DNA from: Pedobacter cryoconitis
Lineage (GTDB): Bacteria > Bacteroidota > Bacteroidia > Sphingobacteriales > Sphingobacteriaceae
Length of the DNA: 64,000 bases
Direction: 5' to 3'
Assembly: GCF_014207135.1 (NCBI RefSeq)
Contig: NZ_JACHCC010000013.1
Span: 62,001 to 126,000, forward strand
The notes beneath the pieces were generated by a model that worked only from the letters and a program-made list of their open reading frames with translations, was not told where the DNA came from and ran no database searches. This document shows positions 8,434 to 17,100 of the stretch, piece by piece. The first letter of the stretch is position 1. Each line of letters begins with the position of its first letter. A program made the translations under genes and the position numbers.

Positions 8434-9255
8434 ATGTTCGGATCTAAAATAGATTTATTCAATAAGGAATGGCTTGATGTTGTTTTCGCTAAAAAGAACA
8501 AAGAATACGGAGCTTACGAGTTACGTAAACGTAATGGAGCGAATACAACAAGGGCATTACTTTTTGCATCGGCAGCCTTTATATTTCTGTTTCTTTTGCC
8601 TAAGATCGTTAGCTTGATCAAAGGTTCACTTCCTGAAGAGGAAATTGTGAAACAGGTAGAAGTTGTTGTTGCACCTCCGCCTCCGGTGGATCCAAAAACA
8701 CCTCCGCCGCCTCCGGTAGAGCCACCGCCACCAAAGACGGATCAAATTAAGTTCCCTCCTCCGATTGTAAAACCGGATAATCAGGTTCGTGATGAAGATC
8801 CTCCTCAGATTGAGCAGTTAAAAGCAGCTGACCCAGGTCAGAAAACAATCGAAGGTGATCCGGGAGCAGACATCGTTGTCGTTGGTCCGGTAGGAGAAGG
8901 TCCTAAACAGGCCGCAGTAGTGGAAGATACTAAAGTCTATGACTTTGTAAGTATTGAGACTCAGCCAGGTTTCCCTGGTGGTATGGATAAGTTTTATGCT
9001 TATCTGCACAAAACTGTAAGATATCCTCCTATGGCTCAGGAAAATAATATTCAAGGTAAGGTGTTCTTGTCTTTCGTAGTAGAGAAAGATGGTCGTCTGA
9101 CTGATATTAAAGTTGAGCGTAAATTAGGTGGTGGTACTGATGAAGAAGCCATCAGGGTATTAAAGGCAAGTCCAAAATGGACTCCTGGTATCCAGAATGG
9201 TAAACCTGTTCGTGTTAAATATAACATCCCGATCAGTTTTACTTTATCTAACTAA
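8434..9255 (+). CDS. tonB: Energy transducer TonB
   Basis: Links the ExbB/ExbD motor to TonB-dependent outer-membrane transporters. The 273-residue protein has a cytoplasmic N-terminus (DVVFAKKNKEYGAYELRKRN), one membrane helix (residues about 42-63), a proline-rich periplasmic spacer (PPPPPVDP, PPPPPVEPPPP) and a C-terminal TonB domain with FPGGMDKFYAYLHKTVRYPP and GKVFLSFVVEKDGRLTDIKV. The N-terminal cytoplasmic motif is characteristic of Bacteroidetes TonB. It is the fourth gene of the cluster, in the usual Bacteroidetes order. Confidence 0.96.
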   Translation: MFGSKIDLFNKEWLDVVFAKKNKEYGAYELRKRNGANTTRALLFASAAFIFLFLLPKIVSLIKGSLPEEEIVKQVEVVVAPPPPVDPKTPPPPPVEPPPPKTDQIKFPPPIVKPDNQVRDEDPPQIEQLKAADPGQKTIEGDPGADIVVVGPVGEGPKQAAVVEDTKVYDFVSIETQPGFPGGMDKFYAYLHKTVRYPPMAQENNIQGKVFLSFVVEKDGRLTDIKVERKLGGGTDEEAIRVLKASPKWTPGIQNGKPVRVKYNIPISFTLSN

Positions 9256-9273
9256 TCATTATAATTTATTAGA

Positions 9274-9498
9274 ATGTTTGACTTCAATACATTTAAACAG
9301 AAATCGCCTCAACAGCGATTTCTGTTCATTTTAGGGCTAGTCATGTTCACCATGTATCTGGTACTGGGAGCAGCCCTGATCTTCTGGAAAGATATTCCGT
9401 TCGAAATTCAGCCTACTTACCGCATCTTGTTTGGTCTACTACTGATCGTTTATGCAATTATCAGATTTTTCCGTTTAATTAATCAAAAAGACAATTAA
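9274..9498 (+). CDS. Small two-helix membrane protein of the TonB cluster
   Basis: A 74-residue protein with two hydrophobic segments (FLFILGLVMFTMYLVLGAAL and YRILFGLLLIVYAIIRFF) and short polar ends. I recognise no domain. It lies 18 bp after tonB and 1 bp before the PstS-like gene, so it is part of the operon. Small membrane proteins are often found at this place in Bacteroidetes clusters of this type; a role as accessory subunit of the ExbB/ExbD motor is only a guess. Confidence 0.8.
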   Translation: MFDFNTFKQKSPQQRFLFILGLVMFTMYLVLGAALIFWKDIPFEIQPTYRILFGLLLIVYAIIRFFRLINQKDN

Positions 9499-9499
9499 C

Positions 9500-10405
9500 A
9501 TGAAGAAGCTATTTTTTATCCTGCCATTATTTTTATTTATTGCGTGTAAACACAAGCCTAAAGATAATGATGGGGCAGAAACGCGCACTTCGGGCAAAGT
9601 AAAAATGCTTGTTGATGAAAGCTTCTCTTCCGTTCTTCAGGATCAGATTGAGGTATTTAAACTGGATTATCCGGATGCAACATTTGATCTGGTACAGGGT
9701 AATGAGAATAAAATCATGCCTACTTTTTTAAATGACAGTGTAAGGGTAATGATTTTGTCCAGAATGCTTACCCCTGATGAGGAAAAGGCTTATACTAAAA
9801 GAAGTATTCCGGTATTTACTTCAAGATTTGCCATTGATGGGATTGCCCTGATTACAGGTAATGATAATCCTGATTCAACAATTACTGCTGATGAAGTGGT
9901 TTCTATCTTAAAAGGGACTTCAACTTCTGGAAAACAATTGGTTTTCGACAATGCTTATTCAAGCACACTCCGTTATTTTAAGGACCTCGCTCAGCTAAAA
10001 GAATTACCTAAATCAGGTATTTATACGCTGAGTAACAATAATGATGTTATAAAATACGTTGCAGAACATAAGAACTATATTGGGGTTGTTGGTGTCAACT
10101 GGTTATTGAAAAATAAAAGGGACCAGTCAGACTTTATTGCTCAGGTCAAAGTAATGGGCGTGAAGAACACCAAGGGGAAAAAAGGGGATGATGCGTTTTA
10201 TAAACCCGTTCAAAAGAATTTAATTGATGGTATATATCCTTTTTTAAGGAACATATATATTATTAATGCTGAAGGTAAAAATGGTTTAGGCACGGGTTTT
10301 GCAACGTGGTTAACGGGCCAGCGTGGCCAGTTGATCGTGTTGAAATCAGGATTGGGACCGAATAAGATGAATCCAAGGGAGATTAATATAAAAAATAAAA
10401 ATTAG
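9500..10405 (+). CDS. PstS-like phosphate-family substrate-binding lipoprotein
   Basis: A 301-residue periplasm-facing lipoprotein: signal peptide MKKLFFILPLFLFIA with lipobox Cys at residue 16. The mature part resembles the PstS/PBP-like phosphate-binding fold (SGKVKMLVDESFSSVLQDQI, later FAIDGIALITGNDNP and NYIGVVGVNWLL). No pst transporter genes are nearby; instead it sits in the TonB motor operon, 1 bp after the small membrane protein. Whether it binds phosphate or has been recruited for another ligand cannot be told; the TonB context suggests a link to outer-membrane uptake. Confidence 0.85.
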   Translation: MKKLFFILPLFLFIACKHKPKDNDGAETRTSGKVKMLVDESFSSVLQDQIEVFKLDYPDATFDLVQGNENKIMPTFLNDSVRVMILSRMLTPDEEKAYTKRSIPVFTSRFAIDGIALITGNDNPDSTITADEVVSILKGTSTSGKQLVFDNAYSSTLRYFKDLAQLKELPKSGIYTLSNNNDVIKYVAEHKNYIGVVGVNWLLKNKRDQSDFIAQVKVMGVKNTKGKKGDDAFYKPVQKNLIDGIYPFLRNIYIINAEGKNGLGTGFATWLTGQRGQLIVLKSGLGPNKMNPREINIKNKN

Positions 10406-10458
10406 TATTATATTGAGCCTTGTCTGGTCTTGGCCAGGATATTCAACGAAAAACAATT

Positions 10459-10466
10459 TAGCTTTG
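10459..10466 (+). promoter_or_regulatory. Putative -7 element before the TPR gene
   Basis: TAGCTTTG matches TAnnTTTG, 67 bases before the ATG at 10534. No clear -33 TTTG at the proper distance. Confidence 0.4.
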
Positions 10467-10533
10467 TAAATAATGAACCAGACAGACTTGCGGGTAGGCA
10501 AGTTTCATAGCAATTAAAAAACAATAAAAACTA

Positions 10534-12252
10534 ATGAAAATGACAAAGAAAGCAATAACCTTAAGTTTAGGTTTAGTAGTGATGGGTTCTGCCTCTTTTG
10601 CTCAAAACTTGAATGATGCAAAAAAAGCGATTGATGCTGAGCAGTATGCTAAGGCTACTTCTATGCTTAAATCACTGGTAAGTTCTCAGGCGGGTAAAGG
10701 GGAGAATTACTTTAATTTAGGTGATGTATATCTGCATAACGAATATGTAGATTCAGCCAAAGCGGTTTTTAACAAAGGAATAGCTGCTGATCCCAAATAT
10801 GCGTTAAACTACGTTGGATTAGGACAGGCAGACCTTGCTTCTAATAACGCAGCATCTGCAAAAACAAATTTTGACAAAGCGATTTCGTTAGCTTCTAAAA
10901 AAGATCACACGCCGTATTTATACATCGGTAAAGCTTACCTGGCTCAGGAAAAACCTGATTTTGCTACTGCTTTAACTAACTTAACCAAAGCGGACGAAGT
11001 AGACGCAGCAGATAAAGATCCTGAGACATTTGTAGCTTTAGGTGATTTATATGCAGCTCAGAAAAAGAACTCTGAGGCTTTACAAAACTACATGCGCGCA
11101 CTGAATATCAATGAAGGCTTGTTAAGAGCTAAAGTTCAGATCGGTAGAATGTATAAAGAATCAAGAGCATTTCCTGAATCTGAAACTCAATTGAAAGATG
11201 TAATCACTGCAGATCCTAATTATGGTCCTGCTTACCGTGAAATTGCTGAGTTATATATGCAATGGGCTAATTTTGAGCCTGCTCACTACGCAGAAAAATC
11301 TAAACAGGCTTTAGAGAACTATAAAAAATACATGGATTTAACGGACAAATCTTTTGATACAAGATTACGTTATGCACAGTTCTTGTTTTATGCAAAAGAC
11401 TTTAAAGGTCTGGAGACTGAAACAGCTGATATCGCACGTTTATATCCAAACAATCAAAAAAGTTTAGTAATCAGCCGTCTTCAGGCTTATTCAGCAGCTG
11501 AAAATAAAAACCCTGAAAGCTTGAAGTTATTAACTGATTTCTTTGCTAAAAACCCTGATCAGTCTCGTTTAATCGCTGCCGATTATCTTTATTTAGGTAA
11601 AGCTCAGTTGAATGCAGGTCAGGACAGTTTAGCTTTGATCAGTATCAAACAAGCAGTTGTTAAAGATTCGACTTATGCTGATGCTTTCGAGGATGTAGGA
11701 AAAGCATTGTATACCGGTAAGAAATACGATCAGGCTGCAGCTGTTTATAAAGATGCAATCAAAGCAAACCCTAATGGTAAAGGTTCATTGACTAACTATT
11801 ACTACCTGGCTTCTGCTGATTATTTTGATTATGCAACTAAAGACAGAGCGAAAAAGAACCCAAGTAAAAACATTCTGATTGAAGCGGATTCAGCTTTGGC
11901 ACACCTGAATAAAGTTTCACCTGAGTTTACATTGGCTTATATCATGAGAGGTCGTGTAGCGGGTTATATGGATGATCAGGTTAACCCTAAAGGATTAAGA
12001 GCTCCTTTTTATGAGCAGTATATTGATCTGGTGACTGTTAAGAAACCTGAACTAGGTGCTTCAGAAGCTGAAAAGAAAAATCTGGTTGAAGCTTATACTA
12101 ACTTAGGATTCTTTTATTCACCTACAGATAAAGCAAAAGCAACGGACATGTTCAATAAAGCATTAGCAATTGATCCAACAAATGCGAATGCATTGACCGG
12201 AATAAAACAATTGGCAGCTCCGGCAGCGAAAGCTCCTTCTAAAAAGAAATAG
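10534..12252 (+). CDS. Exported tetratricopeptide-repeat protein
   Basis: A 572-residue protein with a signal peptide (MKMTKKAITLSLGLVVMGSA then SFAQ) and TPR-like helical repeats through nearly its whole length, for example ENYFNLGDVYLHNEYVDSAK, TFVALGDLYAAQKKNSEALQ and YADAFEDVGKALYTGKKYDQ. The C-terminus is Ala/Lys-rich. TPRs are protein-binding scaffolds; the protein probably acts in the periplasm. It follows the exbB-exbD-exbD-tonB-PstS-like genes, an arrangement I recognise as conserved in Bacteroidetes, but it has a possible promoter of its own and its own terminator. Strong codon bias suggests abundance. Specific partner unknown. Confidence 0.9.
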   Translation: MKMTKKAITLSLGLVVMGSASFAQNLNDAKKAIDAEQYAKATSMLKSLVSSQAGKGENYFNLGDVYLHNEYVDSAKAVFNKGIAADPKYALNYVGLGQADLASNNAASAKTNFDKAISLASKKDHTPYLYIGKAYLAQEKPDFATALTNLTKADEVDAADKDPETFVALGDLYAAQKKNSEALQNYMRALNINEGLLRAKVQIGRMYKESRAFPESETQLKDVITADPNYGPAYREIAELYMQWANFEPAHYAEKSKQALENYKKYMDLTDKSFDTRLRYAQFLFYAKDFKGLETETADIARLYPNNQKSLVISRLQAYSAAENKNPESLKLLTDFFAKNPDQSRLIAADYLYLGKAQLNAGQDSLALISIKQAVVKDSTYADAFEDVGKALYTGKKYDQAAAVYKDAIKANPNGKGSLTNYYYLASADYFDYATKDRAKKNPSKNILIEADSALAHLNKVSPEFTLAYIMRGRVAGYMDDQVNPKGLRAPFYEQYIDLVTVKKPELGASEAEKKNLVEAYTNLGFFYSPTDKAKATDMFNKALAIDPTNANALTGIKQLAAPAAKAPSKKK

Positions 12253-12274
12253 TTTTCGGCTATATAAAATAGGG

Positions 12275-12316
12275 AAAGCCCTTTTCGAACCTGATTGTGT
12301 TTGGAAAGGGCTTTTC
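12275..12316 (+). terminator. Intrinsic terminator after the TPR gene
   Basis: A 10-bp stem (12275-12284 with 12305-12314) with a 20-nt loop and short T-run, 22 bases after the stop codon. Confidence 0.75.
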
Positions 12317-12383
12317 TCATTAAAACGCAATTCACTTATACTTGTTTTTAGCAGGTTATCTGCCAGTTTTTAAAGCTGGTTTG

Positions 12384-12413
12384 TTTGTTTTCCCCTTTTT
12401 TCTTTTACTTTTG
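12384..12413 (+). promoter_or_regulatory. Promoter of the nuo operon
   Basis: TTTG (12384-12387), 18-base spacer, TACTTTTG (12406-12413), a complete Bacteroidetes promoter. The expected transcript starts about 12 bases before the nuoA ATG, so the leader is very short. Confidence 0.78.
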
Positions 12414-12431
12414 TAGCCTAATTAAGATTAT

Positions 12432-12803
12432 ATGGAAACCCAAAGTTTGCCTTCAGATTTCTTACCTATTATTTTTCAGATTATTGTTGCTTTAGGATTT
12501 GTGGTTGTAACATTATTTGCAACTCACTTTTTAGGTCCTGCACGTAAGACTAATGATAAGTTATCCACTTTTGAAGCAGGGATTAAGGTTGTAGGTAATG
12601 CGCGTCAGCCTTTCTCTATTAAGTATTTCCTGGTGGCCATCCTGTTTGTCCTGTTTGATGTGGAGGTTATCTTTATGTATCCATGGGCAGTGAATTTCAG
12701 AGAACTTGGCTGGCCAGGTCTGATCGAAATGTTTGTCTTTATGGGCACACTGTTATTAGGCTTTATTTACATTCTGAAGAAGAGAGCGCTGGATTGGAAT
12801 TAG
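12432..12803 (+). CDS. nuoA: NADH-quinone oxidoreductase subunit A
   Basis: A 123-residue membrane subunit of Complex I with three hydrophobic helices. Recognised by LGPARKTNDKLSTFEAGIKV in the first loop and AILFVLFDVEVIFMYPWAVN in the second helix, both family hallmarks. It helps hold the quinone site against NuoH and NuoJ. First gene of the nuo operon, with promoter at 12384. An unusual terminator-like hairpin lies between it and nuoB. Confidence 0.96.
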   Translation: METQSLPSDFLPIIFQIIVALGFVVVTLFATHFLGPARKTNDKLSTFEAGIKVVGNARQPFSIKYFLVAILFVLFDVEVIFMYPWAVNFRELGWPGLIEMFVFMGTLLLGFIYILKKRALDWN

Positions 12804-12869
12804 GCTATTTAGATCGGTTCTAAATCGAGATAGACTAGACCTATTTGCCTCTAAATATTGTAGATTTGT

Positions 12870-12905
12870 GGTTCATTCTGTATTAGAATGAGCCTTTTTT
12901 GTTTT
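12870..12905 (+). terminator. Terminator-like hairpin between nuoA and nuoB
   Basis: A 10-bp stem with one G-U pair (12870-12879 with 12885-12894, loop gtatt) is followed by a run of six T, G and four T, ending just before nuoB. A TAGATTTG box (12861-12868) immediately precedes it and could be a -7 element for a separate nuoB transcript, but no TTTG is at the right distance. Confidence 0.65.
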
Positions 12906-12910
12906 ATGAT

Positions 12911-13453
12911 ATGAGTGACATCAATATAGTAGACGCGCCTCCAGGCATTGAAGGATCTGGCTTTTTCGCTACTTCTTTAGACAAGGTTATTGGTTTAGCC
13001 CGTTCCCATTCATTATGGCCATTGCCATTTGCAACCTCATGCTGTGGAATTGAATTCATGGCTACCATGGGTTCGCATTACGATTTCGGTCGTTTTGGAT
13101 CTGAACGTTTAAGTTTCTCTCCCCGTCAGGCTGATTTATTAATGGTTATGGGTACCATAGCCAAGAAAATGAGCCCTGTTTTAAAACAGGTGTATCTGCA
13201 GATGGCCGAACCCCGTTGGGTGATGGCTGTAGGTGCATGTGCATCAAGCGGTGGTATTTTTGATACTTATTCAGTTTTACAGGGTATCGATGAGATTATT
13301 CCTGTCGATGTTTATGTTCCTGGCTGTCCGCCAAGACCTGAAGCAATTTTAGATGGCTTTGGTAAAATCCAGGAATTAGTGAAAAATGAATCTGGCAGAA
13401 GAAGAAATTCTGATCAGTATAAACAAATGTTGGCTTCATACGGAATCGAATAA
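12911..13453 (+). CDS. nuoB: NADH-quinone oxidoreductase subunit B
   Basis: Peripheral-arm subunit that carries iron-sulfur cluster N2, the last electron carrier before quinone. The product has 180 residues from the ATG at 12911 (MSDINIVDAPPGIEGSG). Cluster ligands are visible as the tandem Cys in ATSCCGIEFMA (residues 44-45), VGACASSGG and PGCPPRPEA. An in-frame TTG at 12899 would add four residues but lies in the T-tract of the preceding hairpin, so 12911 is preferred. It overlaps nuoC by one base (TAATG). Confidence 0.97.
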   Translation: MSDINIVDAPPGIEGSGFFATSLDKVIGLARSHSLWPLPFATSCCGIEFMATMGSHYDFGRFGSERLSFSPRQADLLMVMGTIAKKMSPVLKQVYLQMAEPRWVMAVGACASSGGIFDTYSVLQGIDEIIPVDVYVPGCPPRPEAILDGFGKIQELVKNESGRRRNSDQYKQMLASYGIE

Positions 13454-13953
13454 TGGCAGAGGTTAATAATAGTAGTGTAATACAGCTGTTGGCTGACCGT
13501 TTCGGCGCTAAAGTAAGCGGTGTGAACGAACCATATGGTTTGCTTACTGTAGAGACCACAAAAGACGTTATTACGGATGTACTGAGGTTTCTTAAAGAAA
13601 CTGAAGGTGCTGCTTTTTCTTTCCTTACTGATATCACAGCTGTCCATTACCCGGAGACTAATCATATCGCAGTAGTTTACCATTTGCATAATATGGTAAA
13701 TAAGATAAGAATCAGGGTTAAAGTGTTCATTCATGAGCATACGCCTACTATTCCGACAGCCACAGTGCTTTGGAATGGGGCAAACTGGATGGAAAGAGAA
13801 ACATATGACTTTTTCGGTGTAAAATTCGAAGGTCACCCGAATCTGAAAAGGATTCTGAACATGGATGAACTGAATGTGCATCCGATGTTAAAACAGTATC
13901 CTTTGGAAGATCCGAACAGAGTTGATAAAAAAGACGAATACTTTGGTAGATAA
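13453..13953 (+). CDS. nuoC: NADH-quinone oxidoreductase subunit C
   Basis: A 166-residue peripheral-arm subunit (30-kDa subunit family). The late motif ANWMERETYDFFGVKFEGHP is the 30-kDa signature, followed by LKQYPLEDPNRVDKKDEYFG. In E. coli NuoC and NuoD are fused; here they are separate. It starts inside the nuoB stop (TAATG), a coupling arrangement, and ends four bases before nuoD. Confidence 0.96.
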   Translation: MAEVNNSSVIQLLADRFGAKVSGVNEPYGLLTVETTKDVITDVLRFLKETEGAAFSFLTDITAVHYPETNHIAVVYHLHNMVNKIRIRVKVFIHEHTPTIPTATVLWNGANWMERETYDFFGVKFEGHPNLKRILNMDELNVHPMLKQYPLEDPNRVDKKDEYFGR

Positions 13954-13957
13954 GAAC

Positions 13958-15172
13958 ATGAATCACAATCAACCGGTATATACAGACAACGATCCTCAGA
14001 GTGAACTGGTAACCTTAAACTTAGGACCTACTCACCCTGCAACACACGGCGTTTTTCAAAATGTACTCCAGTTAGACGGAGAGCGTATTGTCAGCGGAGT
14101 TTCTACCATTGGGTATATTCACCGCGCTTTTGAAAAGATTGCTGAGCACAGACCTTTTTATCAGATTACGCCACTGACAGACAGATTAAACTACTGTTCG
14201 TCACCTATTAACAATATGGGCTGGCATATGACGGTAGAAAAACTGCTGAACATAACAGTACCGAAACGTGTGGATTATCTACGGATAATTGTCATGGAAC
14301 TGGCGCGTATTTCAGATCATATTATCTGTAATACCATTATTGCCCAGGATACAGGTGCAACAACCACATTTTTATATCTTTTCCAGTTCAGAGAGCATAT
14401 CTATGAAATTTATGAAGAGATCTGTGGTGCACGTTTAACAACAAATATTGGCCGGATCGGTGGTTTTGAAAGAGATTTCAATGATATCGCCTTCACCAAA
14501 ATCAATAAATTCCTGAAAGAATTCCCTGTTGCTTTAAGGGAGTTTGAAAGCCTGCTTAACCGTAACCGGATCTTTATTGACCGTACGGCTGGTGTGGCTT
14601 GCGTTACGCCGGAACAAGCACTGGATTACAGCTGGAGCGGGCCCTTATTGCGTGCTACCGGTGTAGACTATGATGTGCGTGTAAGTGAACCATATTGTTC
14701 TTATGATGAATTCGATTTCGAAGTTCCGGTAGGTACAAGTGGTGATATTTACGATCGTTACCTGGTTCGTAATGAAGAAATGTGGCAAAGTGTAAGTCTG
14801 ATTGAACAGGCAATGGAAAAACTCAAAGGTGAGCCTGCGGGAGTTTTTCATGCTGATGTGCCAGATTTCTATCTGCCAGCTAAAGAGGAAGTGTATAACA
14901 ATATGGAAGCACTGATCTACCATTTCAAAATTGTAATGGGAGAAATCGATGCCCCGAAAGCAGAAGTTTACCATGCTGTTGAAGGTGGAAATGGTGAGCT
15001 TGGATTTTATCTGATCAACGACGGTGGAAGAACACCTTACCGTCTGCATTTCAGAAGACCTAGTTTTATCAATTATTCCATGTATGCGAAGATGAGCGAA
15101 GGAATGTTATTATCTGATGCTATTATCAACATGAGTAGTATGAACATTATTGCCGGAGAATTAGATGCTTAA
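13958..15172 (+). CDS. nuoD: NADH-quinone oxidoreductase subunit D
   Basis: The 49-kDa subunit, which builds the quinone-reduction site with NuoB. 404 residues from the ATG at 13958 (MNHNQPVYTDND); an upstream in-frame start at 13922 would overlap nuoC by 32 bases and is less likely. Family motifs: LNLGPTHPATHGVFQNVLQL near the N-terminus, YLRIIVMELARISDHIICN, and RLHFRRPSFINYSMY near the C-terminus. Overlaps nuoE by eight bases. Confidence 0.97.
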   Translation: MNHNQPVYTDNDPQSELVTLNLGPTHPATHGVFQNVLQLDGERIVSGVSTIGYIHRAFEKIAEHRPFYQITPLTDRLNYCSSPINNMGWHMTVEKLLNITVPKRVDYLRIIVMELARISDHIICNTIIAQDTGATTTFLYLFQFREHIYEIYEEICGARLTTNIGRIGGFERDFNDIAFTKINKFLKEFPVALREFESLLNRNRIFIDRTAGVACVTPEQALDYSWSGPLLRATGVDYDVRVSEPYCSYDEFDFEVPVGTSGDIYDRYLVRNEEMWQSVSLIEQAMEKLKGEPAGVFHADVPDFYLPAKEEVYNNMEALIYHFKIVMGEIDAPKAEVYHAVEGGNGELGFYLINDGGRTPYRLHFRRPSFINYSMYAKMSEGMLLSDAIINMSSMNIIAGELDA

Positions 15173-15677
15173 AGTAGAAGAACAACAACCTGTAGAATTT
15201 TCATCAGCTTTAATGGCAAAGTGTGATGAAATTTCAAGTAGATACCCTGAAGGAAAGCAGAAATCTGCCTTATTGCCTGTACTACACGAAGTTCAGGCTG
15301 AATTAGGTTGGTTAAGTGCAACTGCTATGGATAAAGTAGCAGCGTATCTGAAAATTGAGCCCATTGAAGTTTACGAAGTGGCCTCTTTTTACAGTATGTA
15401 CTTCCTGGAGCCGAAGGGAAAATATGTGCTGGAAGTTTGCCGTACCGGACCTTGCTGTCTGGTAGGTGCTGAGAAACTGATGGAGCATATGGAAAAATCG
15501 CTTGGGGTAAAAGAGGGTGAAGTGACAGCTGATGGTTTATTTAGCTGGAGAGGTGTGGAATGCCTTGCGGCCTGTGGTTACGGCCCGGTTCTGCAGATAG
15601 GTCCTGAATACACTTTTTATGAGAACCTCGACAATCAGAAGTTAGACACATTGATAGAAGAATTACGCAAAAAATAA
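15165..15677 (+). CDS. nuoE: NADH-quinone oxidoreductase subunit E
   Basis: The 24-kDa [2Fe-2S] subunit of the NADH-dehydrogenase module, 170 residues. The four cluster ligands are Cys92 and Cys97 (VCRTGPC) and Cys133 and Cys137 (VECLAACGYGP), the thioredoxin-like pattern of the family. Start and stop overlap nuoD by eight bases and nuoF by one base, so translation is coupled. Confidence 0.97.
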   Translation: MLKVEEQQPVEFSSALMAKCDEISSRYPEGKQKSALLPVLHEVQAELGWLSATAMDKVAAYLKIEPIEVYEVASFYSMYFLEPKGKYVLEVCRTGPCCLVGAEKLMEHMEKSLGVKEGEVTADGLFSWRGVECLAACGYGPVLQIGPEYTFYENLDNQKLDTLIEELRKK

Positions 15678-17044
15678 TGGCCCGTAAACTCTTATTAGAA
15701 CATATAAACGTACCAGGCATCAATACTCTTGATGTTTACCGCCAGAAAGGTGGTTATCGTGCTGTGGAGAAAGCTTTGAAAACCCTTACCCCTGATGAAG
15801 TGGTAGAAGAGGTGAAGAAGTCTGGTTTACGCGGACGTGGTGGTGCAGGTTTCCCTACAGGAATGAAGTGGAGCTTTCTGGCAAAACCGGAAGGTGTAGC
15901 GCGTTACCTGGTATGTAATGCTGATGAATCAGAGCCTGGGACCTTTAAGGACCGCTATCTGATGACTCACATTCCTCATGCCTTAATTGAGGGTATGATC
16001 GTATCCAGTTATGCATTAGGTGCCAAAACATCTTACATCTACGTGAGAGGTGAAATGATGCCTCAGATCAGAATTCTGGAAAAGGCAATCGCTGAAGCAA
16101 AGAATGCAGGATTTTTAGGGAAAAATATTTTAGGGTCAGGTTATGATCTGGAGTTATATGTTCAGCCTGGTGGCGGAGCTTATATCTGCGGTGAAGAAAC
16201 GGCTCTTTTAGAGTCTCTGGAAGGCAAAAGGGGTAATCCAAGGATTAAACCTCCATTCCCGGCTATCGCTGGTCTGTATGGTTGCCCTACGGTAGTAAAT
16301 AACGTAGAATCTATAGCTGCTGTTGTGCCTATCATTAATGATGGCGGTGATGAATATATGAAAATCGGTATCGGAAGAAGTACCGGAACGAAATTAATTT
16401 CTGCTTCAGGTAACCTGGTCAAACCAGGTGTATATGAGATAGAATTAGGACTTCCAGTAGAAGAATTTATCTATTCTGATGAGTATTGCGGTGGTATTGC
16501 CAATGGAAAACGTTTAAAGGCTACTGTAGCCGGAGGTTCTTCTGTACCAGTATTACCAGCTAACCTGACGCTTAAATTAGCAAATGGTGAACCTCGTTTA
16601 ATGAGTTATGAATCTCTTTCTGAAGGTGGTTTCGCTACGGGTACAATGCTTGGATCAGGTGGTTTTATCGCTTTTGATGAAGATCAGTGTATCGTGAGAA
16701 ACACCTGGAATTTCAGCCGTTTTTATCACCATGAGAGCTGTGGCCAGTGTTCTCCTTGCCGTGAAGGTACAGGATGGATGGAGAAAGTCTTACACAGACT
16801 GGAACATGGTCATGGAAAGATGAGTGATATTGATCTGCTGGTTGATGTATCCAAAAAGATTGAAGGAAATACCATTTGTCCTTTAGGGGATGCTGCAGCA
16901 TGGCCTGTAGCCAGTGCAATCAGGCATTTCAGAGATGAATTTGAGTGGCATGTCAGAGAGCCTTTGAAGAGTCTTCAGACCAATTATGGTATCGCTGGTT
17001 ATGCGGAACCGATTGCTAAAGCAGAAGTGAAACAGGAAAATTAA
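15677..17044 (+). CDS. nuoF: NADH-quinone oxidoreductase subunit F
   Basis: The 51-kDa subunit that binds NADH and FMN and holds cluster N3. 455 residues. The glycine-rich NADH site is GLRGRGGAGFPTGMKWSF (about residue 50-67), the FMN region is CNADESEPGTFKDR, and the cluster ligands appear as ESCGQCSPCREGTGW plus the later Cys in NTICPLGDA. Starts in the nuoE stop and ends 56 bases before nuoG. Confidence 0.97.
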   Translation: MARKLLLEHINVPGINTLDVYRQKGGYRAVEKALKTLTPDEVVEEVKKSGLRGRGGAGFPTGMKWSFLAKPEGVARYLVCNADESEPGTFKDRYLMTHIPHALIEGMIVSSYALGAKTSYIYVRGEMMPQIRILEKAIAEAKNAGFLGKNILGSGYDLELYVQPGGGAYICGEETALLESLEGKRGNPRIKPPFPAIAGLYGCPTVVNNVESIAAVVPIINDGGDEYMKIGIGRSTGTKLISASGNLVKPGVYEIELGLPVEEFIYSDEYCGGIANGKRLKATVAGGSSVPVLPANLTLKLANGEPRLMSYESLSEGGFATGTMLGSGGFIAFDEDQCIVRNTWNFSRFYHHESCGQCSPCREGTGWMEKVLHRLEHGHGKMSDIDLLVDVSKKIEGNTICPLGDAAAWPVASAIRHFRDEFEWHVREPLKSLQTNYGIAGYAEPIAKAEVKQEN

Positions 17045-17100
17045 CGATCTGACCTGTGTTTCTCCGGAAATGCAGCGATGATGAAAGAATATCTTTAACA

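Noticed and set aside
13922..13957. Earlier start for nuoD
   Set aside because: It would overlap nuoC by 32 bases and adds residues that are a frame-shifted reading of the nuoC tail.
17056..17100. N-terminal extension of nuoG
   Set aside because: The added residues have no family similarity; the ATG at 17101 begins the ferredoxin domain exactly.
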